A DNA stretch of 8,177 nucleotides from Pseudomonadota bacterium (GTDB taxonomy: Bacteria; Bdellovibrionota_C; UBA2361; OMIW01): assembly GCA_900299205.1 (NCBI GenBank), contig OMIW01000072.1, positions 1 through 8,177 on the forward strand, given 5' to 3'. This document shows, one piece after another, positions 1-6,613 of this stretch. The notes under the pieces were generated by a model. It saw only the letters and a program-made list of their open reading frames with translations. It searched no databases and was not told the DNA's origin. The stretch's first letter is position 1. Each line of letters begins with the position of its first letter. Made by a program: the position numbers and the translations under genes.

Positions 1-1890
1 ATCCTCGGTCACATGAAGAGTGAGATAGAGATCCTTCAGGTCGAAAAGCGAATTCGCAATCGTGTCAAGAAACAGATGGAGAAGACTCAGAAGGAGTACT
101 ACCTCAACGAGCAGATGAGAGCAATCCAAAAAGAGCTCGGTGAGAAGGATGATTTTCGAAATGAGATTCAGGAGCTTGAAGATAAGCTAAAAGCGAAGGA
201 TATGCCCGACGACGCTCGGGAAAAAACGGAAAAGGAGATACGGAAACTGAAGATGATGTCGCCGATGTCAGCGGAGGCGACCGTCGTGCGCAACTATGTA
301 GATTGGATGCTAGCACTTCCGTGGAATGAGGTCTCAGATGATCACATTGACATTGAAAAAGCGCGAGATGTGCTCGAGGAAGATCACTACGGCCTCGAGA
401 AGGTAAAGGAGCGGATACTCGAATACCTTGCGGTTCAGAAGCTCGTCGGGAAGATGAAAGGGCCGATTCTTTGCCTTGTGGGCCCTCCAGGGGTCGGTAA
501 AACGTCACTCGGCAAGTCTATTGCGAAGTCAACCGGTCGGAAGTTTGTCCGAATTGCGCTTGGTGGTGTGCGGGATGAGGCTGAGATTCGGGGTCATAGG
601 CGAACCTATATTGGTGCATTGCCGGGAAAGATTATTCAGAGTCTGAAGAAGGCGGGTACAAGCAATCCAGTCTTTCTCCTCGATGAGATCGACAAGATGT
701 CAACGGACTTTCGGGGAGACCCTTCGTCCGCGTTACTCGAGGTTCTTGACCCTGAACAAAATGACACCTTTAACGATCACTACCTGGACTGTGATTACGA
801 TCTGTCGAAGGTAATGTTCATTACCACGGCGAATACTCTTCATACTATCCCTCAACCGTTGATGGACCGCATGGAGATAATTCGGCTGTCGGGTTATACC
901 GAGTTGGAGAAACTAAACATCTCCAAGAAATATCTCTTTGAGAAACAGCTCAAGGAGAATGGTCTTGAACCGAACAACCTCGAGATTCAGGACTCTGCAT
1001 ATCTCCAGGTCATTCGTCGATATACGAGGGAGGCAGGCGTCCGTAATCTTGAGAGGGAAATTGCAACGCTGTGTCGTAAGGCTGCCGTAGAGGTCGTCTC
1101 GAAAGGCACCGAGCACCATTTGACTATCGACGGAGATTCGGTTGTTCGGTACCTCGGTCAACCCAGGTTCCGATATGGTAAGGGAGAGGAGCTTGATCAG
1201 GTAGGTTTGACGACAGGTTTAGCCTGGACCGAGAAGGGGGGAGAGCTTTTGGTGATAGAGACTTCAGTGCTTCCTGGAAAGGGGCGGCTTCAGATTACCG
1301 GTAAACTCGGGGATGTGATGCAGGAGTCAGCGCGAGCCGCCTTAAGCTACGTCCGCAGTCGGGCTGATGTGTTGGGGTTGAGCAAGCTTTTTTATGATAG
1401 GGTGGATATACATGTGCATGTACCGGAAGGAGCGATCCCGAAGGATGGCCCCTCTGCTGGTATCACCATGGCTACTTCGTTTGTGTCCGCACTTACTGGT
1501 ATTCCGGTAGATAAGAATATCGCGATGACGGGAGAGATTACGCTCCGGGGAAATGTCTTGCCGATAGGAGGGCTGAAAGAGAAAGCGCTCGCCGCGCATC
1601 GAGGAGGAATTCGGCGGATCGTCATTCCCAAGGAGAACGAGAACGACATCGAGGAGATACCCGCTACGGTTCGTCAGGAGCTTGAGTTCATCCCGGTGAG
1701 TCATGTAGACGAGGTCCTGTATGAGGCTCTGATGTGTCGTGATGTGAAAGACTATCCGAAGCTTCTTGAGAGGAAGATAGTCCGAGACGAGCTCCTGTTT
1801 TCTGAAGAGGGTAGAAAGGGAGAAGAGCTGATCGGTCAAGTGGGGGATGGTAACGGGAAGTCTACGGGTGCGACGGTGGTGACCCACTAG
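1..1890 (+). CDS. lon: ATP-dependent protease Lon (class A), 5' end missing
   Basis: Cytoplasmic AAA+ serine protease that unfolds and degrades damaged and regulatory proteins. The frame is open from base 1, so the N-terminal substrate-binding domain lies outside the window. The internal ATG at 13 is not the true start, because conserved Lon sequence ([17 protein letters not shown]) surrounds it. The coiled region with [16 protein letters not shown] comes first. Next is the AAA+ module with Walker A GPPGVGKT (481-504) and Walker B FLLDEID (673-693). The protease domain has PKDGPSAG with the catalytic serine codon at 1453 and GGLKEK with the catalytic lysine codon at 1582. Their 43-residue spacing equals that of E. 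coli S679/K722. About 629 codons are visible against 784 residues in E. coli. The C-terminus runs about 52 residues past the conserved EVLYEAL helix, roughly 40 more than E. coli Lon, and this tail is charged and then Gly-rich. Confidence 0.98.
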   Translation: MLGHMKSEIEILQVEKRIRNRVKKQMEKTQKEYYLNEQMRAIQKELGEKDDFRNEIQELEDKLKAKDMPDDAREKTEKEIRKLKMMSPMSAEATVVRNYVDWMLALPWNEVSDDHIDIEKARDVLEEDHYGLEKVKERILEYLAVQKLVGKMKGPILCLVGPPGVGKTSLGKSIAKSTGRKFVRIALGGVRDEAEIRGHRRTYIGALPGKIIQSLKKAGTSNPVFLLDEIDKMSTDFRGDPSSALLEVLDPEQNDTFNDHYLDCDYDLSKVMFITTANTLHTIPQPLMDRMEIIRLSGYTELEKLNISKKYLFEKQLKENGLEPNNLEIQDSAYLQVIRRYTREAGVRNLEREIATLCRKAAVEVVSKGTEHHLTIDGDSVVRYLGQPRFRYGKGEELDQVGLTTGLAWTEKGGELLVIETSVLPGKGRLQITGKLGDVMQESARAALSYVRSRADVLGLSKLFYDRVDIHVHVPEGAIPKDGPSAGITMATSFVSALTGIPVDKNIAMTGEITLRGNVLPIGGLKEKALAAHRGGIRRIVIPKENENDIEEIPATVRQELEFIPVSHVDEVLYEALMCRDVKDYPKLLERKIVRDELLFSEEGRKGEELIGQVGDGNGKSTGATVVTH

Positions 1891-1992
1891 GTCGTTATCG
1901 GTGGCCCAAATCCTGGTAGAGCGGTGATCTTGAGGTATCTTTAGTTTCGTGGAGGGGGATTGACAGCATCCTCCAACCCTCAAGATTTAAAA

Positions 1993-2031
1993 GGCAACCC
2001 CCTTTCCTGAAGTGAGGGAAGGGTGGTTGTC
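1993..2031 (+). terminator. Long hairpin after lon, probable terminator or 3' stem-loop
   Basis: The arms 1993-2007 and 2016-2031 pair over 15 positions, including two G-U pairs. There is one bulged T at 2024 and an 8-nt loop (TGAAGTGA). The hairpin lies about 100 nt after the lon stop and before the tRNA promoter, where a terminator would be expected. The following bases (TATCGCTTTC) are only weakly T-rich, so Rho-independent termination is not certain. It could instead protect the 3' end of the lon transcript. Confidence 0.55.
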
Positions 2032-2055
2032 TATCGCTTTCAATCTTCAGAGTGG

Positions 2056-2083
2056 TTGACACATTAACGCTACCTGTTACACT
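2056..2083 (+). promoter_or_regulatory. Sigma-70-type promoter of the tRNA-Val gene
   Basis: A perfect -35 box, TTGACA (2056-2061), is followed by a 16-nt spacer and the -10 box TACACT (2078-2083). A TG dinucleotide at 2075-2076 in the extended -10 position gives TGTTACACT. Transcription would start near 2090, leaving a 5' leader of roughly 12 nt before the mature tRNA at 2103. Near-consensus boxes and a short leader are typical of stable RNA genes. Confidence 0.8.
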
Positions 2084-2102
2084 CAGGACGTTTCGAGAGA
2101 AC

Positions 2103-2175
2103 GGGCGCTTAGCTCAGTTGGTAGAGCGGCAGCCTTACAAGCTGTAGGTCAGGGGTTCAAGTCCCTTAGCGCCCA
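2103..2175 (+). tRNA. tRNA-Val (anticodon UAC)
   Basis: A complete 73-base cloverleaf can be folded by eye. The 7-bp acceptor stem is GGGCGCT/AGCGCCC and the D stem is GCTC/GAGC. The anticodon stem GCAGC/GCTGT contains one G-U pair and its loop is CTTACAA, giving anticodon TAC, which reads the valine codon GUA and other GUN codons. The extra region is AGGTC, and the T stem AGGGG/CCCTT carries loop TTCAAGT. The discriminator is A2175. The following bases are GTC, so the CCA end is not encoded and must be added after transcription. It stands alone, with no second tRNA in the window. Confidence 0.97.
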
Positions 2176-2370
2176 GTCGGTCCTTGTTCTCCTTTCCTTG
2201 TTTCAAGAGCTAGCTACGGGATTGCCGAATTTGGGGGTGGAGGTGGGGTTCCCCGCCCCGGAAGGTGAGAGGCTCACATCCGTAACTGGGCCTGCTTTTC
2301 TTTTTTTTCCAGTCGCCCCTGTTCGCTCTTCAGCCATCTTGCCCAGATAAGGCGTTGATCCTTCGCCGTG
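2176..2370. other. Intergenic region between tRNA-Val and the HzsA-like gene
   Basis: The convergent space between tRNA-Val (+) and the end of the haem protein gene (-) is 195 bases. It contains a GC-rich inverted repeat (2242-2247 with 2252-2257, loop GTTC) and a small GTGAG/CTCAC hairpin (2265-2277). A pyrimidine run at about 2294-2310 includes eight consecutive T. None of these forms a canonical hairpin plus T-tract for either flanking gene. Short open frames on the minus strand (for example 2203-2337, 44 codons) have no convincing ribosome binding site and are not called as genes. Confidence 0.5.
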
Positions 2371-4383
2371 TTACAAGTTCTCAAAGTTTCGACAGAGTGA
2401 ACGAAACTCTCGGGTTGTGAGTGCACGGTGTTGCCCATGTCTGGGAGATATGGCGATGTTTGCTGAGCTGACAAGGGCGCTGTCAAGCTGGAGAGCAAAT
2501 GAAAGATGCGTCAATTTTCTAATTGTTGCGGGTACCCGACGGCGGATTGTCCGCCGTCCTTGGGCTGAGGTCCTGAAGGTCGCCACACTATGCTGACACC
2601 GCCGATTGTTCACTGATAATCGGATATTGAGATGTTCTGAAGATGCAGGGATGATTCGTACCGAGAAGGTCGCAAGCTCCCCGGGTTTGAGAGAGTTTCC
2701 CTTGCTCCCCCGTATTCGCAACGAAAATCTTTGACCCTGCTCAGGAGTCTCTGAGTTCGTCCCACTGTCGGGTAATGGGTTAGAGCGAAGGTGTGCGAGA
2801 AGCTTGGTAAGCGCTTGAGGCGAGTTCGTCGGCGGAGTTCTTCCAAGTTGATCACGAGTATTCGCGCCGTGACATCCCCCGCAAACCCGAATTTCCCCTG
2901 GCTGGAAGGTGAGCCAGTACCGCTCTCGAACAATAGGTAAGCCGTTTGGGTCGGTAAGTTGCCAGGTAAGAGCGCGCCGAGCTGGTACCAGAGCAGCAAC
3001 GGAACCGTCCGGGCTGATTTGAATAGAGGAGGGAGGTGCATTCATGAGGGATGGATTGGCACTCATGCCATCGTGAAGATGCGTCGCGATTACGCGCCGA
3101 CCAGGCTCTGTCGATTTACTTCCACCGTAACCCCTAATCTGATCACCCTGAAAGATTTGTAAAAACGAAATATCATACACTGAACCCGATCCTTTGATGC
3201 TTTGGACTCCTCCCCCAGGTACGCGGAGATTAAAGGGTTGTTGTCGATCAGACTTATCCCGACTTGTCACATTTCTCATCACAATCAGGGCGAGCTCCCT
3301 CTCGGCAAGAGCCCGTTGAAATCCCTCGATATCGACCCCCGATGATCGAAAGATGCTCAGTTCGGGATCTTCTACCCTGCTTTTGGACGGGATGGGCCGA
3401 TTGCGGGGGTGAACCTCAACAGGCTGTAGCTCCCAAAGAAGGCCGCTATAAGAGGCCTCAACATCGGGGGTGAAGTAGCGAACCTGAGCAGATATACCGG
3501 AAGTTATGGGATCTCCTGCCTCGAGGAATGTGCCGTTTGAGACAAGTGGCTTGAGCCGAAAGGAGTATTCAGAGAGAGGGGTTGCGACCGTTCCGATGTT
3601 CCGATCTCGGAGGTGATTGGGGGTATGCGCGACAAGGAGCGACCCATCGGAGAGGGGAAGGGGGTCACGGAAAAATCCAGAGTGTCGACCGGTGATTGCA
3701 TCCTCATCGGGCGATGCGGTGGATCTGTCGGTAACATAGGAGAGAGTCATTTCATCTCCGTTTCGGGTTGGCTCACCCTGAAGGGAAATGATCTGTCCCG
3801 AAGCATGGGTTCCAAATTCCGGTGCATCGGTTCCAAAGTAGCGGCCTCGATTGAGAGGATCCTCGCTGACCTGCAAAAAGTTTTGTATCTCTCGCTGGTA
3901 AGCCGGTCCCTGCCCTCCGTAGTGTTCCTCAAGATTATCATCATCATTGAAGGAGCGATCGAAATAGCCATGAAGCTCATGCCTACCGATATGGTTGAGA
4001 GTCTCATGCGCTGTGCCGTCGGGATTTATCATCCAGGGGAAGAAATGATTAAAATCGTGTGGATTTGTTCTTTTATCGGTAATGAGGGCGCGTATACGAG
4101 GCTCGGGAAAAACTTCAGAGGGTTGGAGTTCACAGGAGGATAAAGCCGCCTCGCTTTTGAAGTTGCACGGCTTCAGAGAGTCACTTTCATCAGCCTGTTG
4201 GTCCCGTTGTAAATGGTCCCATCGCGAGTAGATTATGCGACCGAAAGAATCGATGATTGGGTCAAATGCCCCCGAAGGAGTATGGTCAAGGAGACGCAGA
4301 GAGCCGCTCCGAGGGTCGAGATTCCAAATGCCGGTATTTGTCGGCTGGGACTCGTATTCATCCCTTTGAGGATAAAGGTGGCG
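2371..4383 (-). CDS. HzsA-like haem/propeller protein, C-terminal part (frameshifted)
   Basis: This is the larger part of a protein of about 845 residues whose N-terminus is in another frame (see 4233-4907). Upstream of the first ATG (4032) the frame stays open to 4449 with no ATG, GTG or TTG. That stretch carries family-like sequence, so translation must enter from the other frame. In joined numbering, visible blocks are RHLYPQRDEYES (176-187), DSFGRIIYSRWDHLQRDQQ (220-238) and NPHDFNHFFPW (282-292). Then follow many propeller-like strands and VCGGCHG, a CxxCH covalent haem c site at 676-680 (2869-2883). The last 150 or so residues look beta-rich. I recognise the pattern as the PD40/hydrazine-synthase-alpha-like group, many members of which occur in bacteria without anammox. 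The substrate is unknown. No other CxxCH is present. The family call comes from recalled motifs, not a search. Confidence 0.75.
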   Translation of the reverse strand, partial: RHLYPQRDEYESQPTNTGIWNLDPRSGSLRLLDHTPSGAFDPIIDSFGRIIYSRWDHLQRDQQADESDSLKPCNFKSEAALSSCELQPSEVFPEPRIRALITDKRTNPHDFNHFFPWMINPDGTAHETLNHIGRHELHGYFDRSFNDDDNLEEHYGGQGPAYQREIQNFLQVSEDPLNRGRYFGTDAPEFGTHASGQIISLQGEPTRNGDEMTLSYVTDRSTASPDEDAITGRHSGFFRDPLPLSDGSLLVAHTPNHLRDRNIGTVATPLSEYSFRLKPLVSNGTFLEAGDPITSGISAQVRYFTPDVEASYSGLLWELQPVEVHPRNRPIPSKSRVEDPELSIFRSSGVDIEGFQRALAERELALIVMRNVTSRDKSDRQQPFNLRVPGGGVQSIKGSGSVYDISFLQIFQGDQIRGYGGSKSTEPGRRVIATHLHDGMSANPSLMNAPPSSIQISPDGSVAALVPARRALTWQLTDPNGLPIVRERYWLTFQPGEIRVCGGCHGANTRDQLGRTPPTNSPQALTKLLAHLRSNPLPDSGTNSETPEQGQRFSLRIRGSKGNSLKPGELATFSVRIIPASSEHLNIRLSVNNRRCQHSVATFRTSAQGRRTIRRRVPATIRKLTHLSFALQLDSALVSSANIAISPRHGQHRALTTREFRSLCRNFENL

Positions 4384-4907
4384 GGCCCGTTGCGCGGCCG
4401 ATCGCTGGTAAAGAAAATGGTGTCGTCGGACCCGTAAATGGGAGAGATGTTATTGTAGTTTTGGGGTTGGAAGGGAATCTTCTCGACAACGGGCACCTCT
4501 GACTCAGACAGCCCTGATATCTCGAAAATTTGCCAATATGTCTGGTTCTCCCTGTACTGCTCTGTGGGAGAGCCAATAACCATGCTGAATAAAACCTTTT
4601 TCCCATCCCAAGAAACCGCGGGGTCGCGAACTGCTATCGCATCTGCCCCTTGAAATCCAGTATTACCAAATCCGGCAGCTCGGGTCAGATTCCTTATCTT
4701 GCCGTTCCGATAACGGATAAAAAGATCACCCCCTCTAATAATCGATTCAACTGATGCCAAATGATTTCCAAATGTCGCGTTTGCGGACGCGAAATCAGTG
4801 GGATTTGGAATCTGACCTACAAAAACAATATCGCTATTAGGGAGGGCACCTGCGAAGAAAGGGCATATGACAATTGTGAAACAACTCATGAGGAGATTTT
4901 TAAACAT
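4233..4907 (-). CDS. HzsA-like haem/propeller protein, N-terminal part (frameshifted)
   Basis: The ATG at 4907 begins a typical export signal: FKN, a hydrophobic core (LLMSCFTIVICPFF), then AGA before LPNSD. The mature protein is therefore expected in the periplasm, where haem c is attached. A TTG at 4913 is in frame but less likely. No clear Shine-Dalgarno sequence precedes either. Residues 25-174 contain beta-strand blocks such as AVSWDGKKVLFS and GSDDTIFFTSDRPRNG, characteristic of PD40/TolB-type propeller blades. Family-like sequence stops at about residue 174 (4386). From there to the stop at 4233 the frame is shadow sequence. The true continuation is one base out of phase and begins at 4383 (see 2371-4383). 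Inserting one base at GGGCCC (4383-4388) would give one uninterrupted gene from 4907 to 2371. Either the gene is broken or the sequence has an indel error. Confidence 0.72.
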   Translation of the reverse strand: MFKNLLMSCFTIVICPFFAGALPNSDIVFVGQIPNPTDFASANATFGNHLASVESIIRGGDLFIRYRNGKIRNLTRAAGFGNTGFQGADAIAVRDPAVSWDGKKVLFSMVIGSPTEQYRENQTYWQIFEISGLSESEVPVVEKIPFQPQNYNNISPIYGSDDTIFFTSDRPRNGPATFILKGMNTSPSRQIPAFGISTLGAALCVSLTILLRGHLTQSSILSVA

Positions 4908-5163
4908 GATCAATCTGGGGTGTTCATCTCGTTTGTCGTGGTATTAAAAAGCGCCGTAATCCTTCCCAGGTTGGCTCCTCCAAAACCACTCTCACTCCCT
5001 CCCGCCGATGAATAGCGTGAGATGGAGATTCTCGCTGAGGTTGAAATAACGAAATTCTCGAAGGGTCAGATCCTTCGCCACTTAATTATTCCCCCCATGC
5101 TATCGCCAGGAAAGCCTGGACCCTCAGTAATTCACGTTCCCATTTAATTGTGGGTTCAGAGTC
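4908..5163. other. Region upstream of the HzsA-like gene
   Basis: This should hold the promoter and leader of the HzsA-like gene, but I find no convincing -35/-10 pair on the minus strand. A short inverted repeat, CCAGG-AAAG-CCTGG, lies at 5106-5119 without a T-tract. On the minus strand two adjacent short open frames look protein-like (5081-4992 and 5065-4910). The second ends two bases before the ATG at 4907. They are listed separately as a doubtful small ORF. Confidence 0.4.
4910..5081 (-). pseudogene. Doubtful small ORF, possibly frameshifted, before the HzsA-like gene
   Basis: From a GTG at 5081 the minus strand reads 29 codons (with EFRYFNLSENLHLTLF) and stops at 4992. From about 5010 the next frame reads SGFGGANLGRITALFNTTTN and stops at 4910, two bases before the HzsA-like ATG. 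Moving from the first frame to the second needs removal of one base in the G-rich run GGCGGGAGGGAG (about 4995-5006). Joined, this gives a peptide of about 56 residues. The sequence has no recognisable family, no ribosome binding site, and an in-frame stop directly before the GTG. It may be chance. Confidence 0.2.
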
Positions 5164-5195
5164 TAAGATGAGGCAGAGGTGCTGCCGGAATCTTA
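5164..5195 (-). terminator. Stem-loop overlapping the motB stop codon
   Basis: An inverted repeat pairs TAAGAT (5164-5169) with ATCTTA (5190-5195) and GGCAG (5172-5176) with CTGCC (5182-5186). The two stems are separated by a 2x3 internal loop, and the apical loop has five bases. On the minus-strand transcript the base of the stem contains the motB UAA. No U-tract follows, so it may be a Rho-dependent or mRNA-stabilising 3' structure rather than an intrinsic terminator. It suggests that the motAB transcript ends here and that the HzsA-like gene is transcribed separately. Confidence 0.45.
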
Positions 5196-6584
5196 CATTC
5201 GTTCCTTCGCTAGTTGGCCCGGTTTGATAACAGGGAATGAGTCCATGAAAGTGGACGGCGTATCGGTCAATGGTCCCCCGAGCGGAGACAATCGAGGAGG
5301 TGCGGTATTTCTTGGGAGGGGCGTTTGAGGTGATCTTGTCGGCGCGGAGCGAGGTATGGGGGGTGTTGGTCGGGCGGTTGGAATAGGCATCAAGGATACT
5401 GATTGGGAAGGGATCGATCTGGCTTGAGAAGTGGCCGACGGGGTACTTGATCCAGCCGTAACGGCTACCGTTGGCCGAACGAGGGGAGCGTCCGGAATCA
5501 TGTCCTCCGAGGCTGTCGGAGCATTAGTTCGACCATCATTAAACTTGAGCCGAACGGTTATGCGTCTATTGCCGGCGGCGAAAGGTCGCTCAGGGAACCT
5601 AAGGTCTCTGTCGGCCTTACCGATAACCGAGATAACTCGGGCCTCCGGAAATCCGTTCGATTCGAGAACCTTACGGGCCTCATTCGCACGCAGAGCTGAA
5701 AGATCCCAATTTGACATAGCTCTCGGAAAAGACGCGAAAGGAGTTGCATCTGTATGTCCTATGACCTCTATCGGGTGGGGGAGAGGCCGGAGCAAATTAA
5801 CGATTCCACTAAAAGCGCGTTCGGCGCGGGGCAGGATTTTTGTGCTCGCGGGTGCAAACATGGATGCACGTTCTGTATCCATAACTTCGAGGGTAATACC
5901 CTCGGGGTCCATTCGGACCTCAACGTCCCCCAAGAGATCCTTCAGCTCAGGATTTTTGGCGATCTCTTCTTTGATGTTTTCAAATACGCTTTCAGCCTCA
6001 GAAGTATTGTCTTTCTGGTTAAGCCCTGCCGCGTCAGGAGATTCGCCGGTATCGGTCAATGCACGGTAATGGTCATAGTCCCCAACTGAATCGGGTCCAA
6101 GAGGGCCGAGTTGCTCGCTCGGGCTCGAGAAGCTTGTTTCTTGAGATTCCTCGGCAACGCTCACGCCGTTAGGATCGTTGTTCTTCAGTTTGGTTGGTGA
6201 CAATCCCTTCATGTAAGGTTTTTCCCGCTGGGAGGTATTCTCGAGGGTATCCTCGGCGGTTGGCCTTTTTTTTAGAAGTTCCCATTTTTTGTTTGCGGAT
6301 GACCTCTGCCGGTTGGGAGGGCCGTAGGCCTCCGAAAGGAGGCCTACTCCATCGGCTCCGAATGGATTTCCTGAGCTTTGGTGTAACCACCCGGGCTTTC
6401 GAAAGTAATATGCAATAGCTTTTCGAGTTGGTTCAGCGGCCGTATTAAGAAGCCACATCACCATGAAAAAAGCCATCATGGCAGTAACAAAGTCCGCGTA
6501 GGCAACCTTCCACGCCCCTCCATGATGGCCCCCATGTCCACCCTTCTTTTTTATGATGATTATGGGCTTTTCTGACTCAGCCAT
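5193..6584 (-). CDS. motB: Flagellar motor stator protein MotB
   Basis: Inner-membrane half of the proton-driven stator; it anchors MotA to peptidoglycan. The N-terminus is basic, with IIIIKKKGGHGGHHGG, followed by one membrane segment AYADFVTAMMAFFMVMWLL (residues 29-47). Asp31 corresponds to the proton-carrying Asp32 of E. coli. The OmpA-like peptidoglycan-binding domain spans about 222-348, with GHTDATPF (276-283), SNWDLSALRANEARKVL (291-307) and NRRI (339-342). At 463 residues it is far longer than E. coli MotB (308). The excess is a charged, low-complexity linker of about 170 residues (about 50-220) and a Pro/Ser/Thr-rich tail (about 353-463, 23 prolines). It starts 29 nt after motA and is presumably cotranscribed. 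The Shine-Dalgarno sequence is poor, but the start fits the conserved N-terminus. Confidence 0.95.
   Translation of the reverse strand: MAESEKPIIIIKKKGGHGGHHGGAWKVAYADFVTAMMAFFMVMWLLNTAAEPTRKAIAYYFRKPGWLHQSSGNPFGADGVGLLSEAYGPPNRQRSSANKKWELLKKRPTAEDTLENTSQREKPYMKGLSPTKLKNNDPNGVSVAEESQETSFSSPSEQLGPLGPDSVGDYDHYRALTDTGESPDAAGLNQKDNTSEAESVFENIKEEIAKNPELKDLLGDVEVRMDPEGITLEVMDTERASMFAPASTKILPRAERAFSGIVNLLRPLPHPIEVIGHTDATPFASFPRAMSNWDLSALRANEARKVLESNGFPEARVISVIGKADRDLRFPERPFAAGNRRITVRLKFNDGRTNAPTASEDMIPDAPLVRPTVAVTAGSSTPSATSQARSIPSQSVSLMPIPTARPTPPIPRSAPTRSPQTPLPRNTAPPRLSPLGGPLTDTPSTFMDSFPVIKPGQLAKERM
6324..6347. repeat. Perfect 10-bp inverted repeat inside motB
   Basis: GTAGGCCTCC (6324-6333) and GGAGGCCTAC (6338-6347) are exact reverse complements around a 4-base centre. 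The loop reads GAAA on the plus strand and UUUC on the motB mRNA. It lies in the poorly conserved linker, at about residues 80-87. This is the strongest perfect hairpin I noticed in coding sequence in the window. Confidence 0.8.
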
Positions 6585-6613
6585 GGGAAGTCAAGTATGA
6601 ACGGAGCCACATA

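Noticed and set aside
1342-1983. 213-codon minus-strand frame opposite the end of lon
   Set aside because: Shadow of lon. The plus-strand frame carries the catalytic Ser/Lys motifs, and the reverse frame has no domain.
2103-2175. tRNA-Val as an integration site for a mobile element
   Set aside because: No integrase gene and no repeated copy of the tRNA 3' end was seen in the window, and the neighbouring genes look chromosomal.
2203-2337. 44-codon minus-strand ORF (MAEERTGATGKKRK...)
   Set aside because: Low-complexity, disordered composition, no clear Shine-Dalgarno sequence and no recognisable family. It is probably chance.
2274-2498. 74-codon minus-strand frame whose second half (RLIWARWLKSEQGRLEKKEK) looks protein-like
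   Set aside because: It overlaps the 3' end of the HzsA-like gene by about 130 bases in another frame and has no ribosome binding site. A second frameshift giving that gene a different C-terminus is conceivable, but nothing in the sequence forces it.
3613-4143. 176-codon plus-strand frame opposite the HzsA-like gene
   Set aside because: The minus strand has the recognisable propeller/haem protein, and the plus frame shows no family features.
5431-6069. 212-codon plus-strand frame opposite motB
   Set aside because: The minus frame encodes the MotB OmpA-like domain. The plus frame is an antisense shadow with Ser/Arg-rich random-looking sequence.
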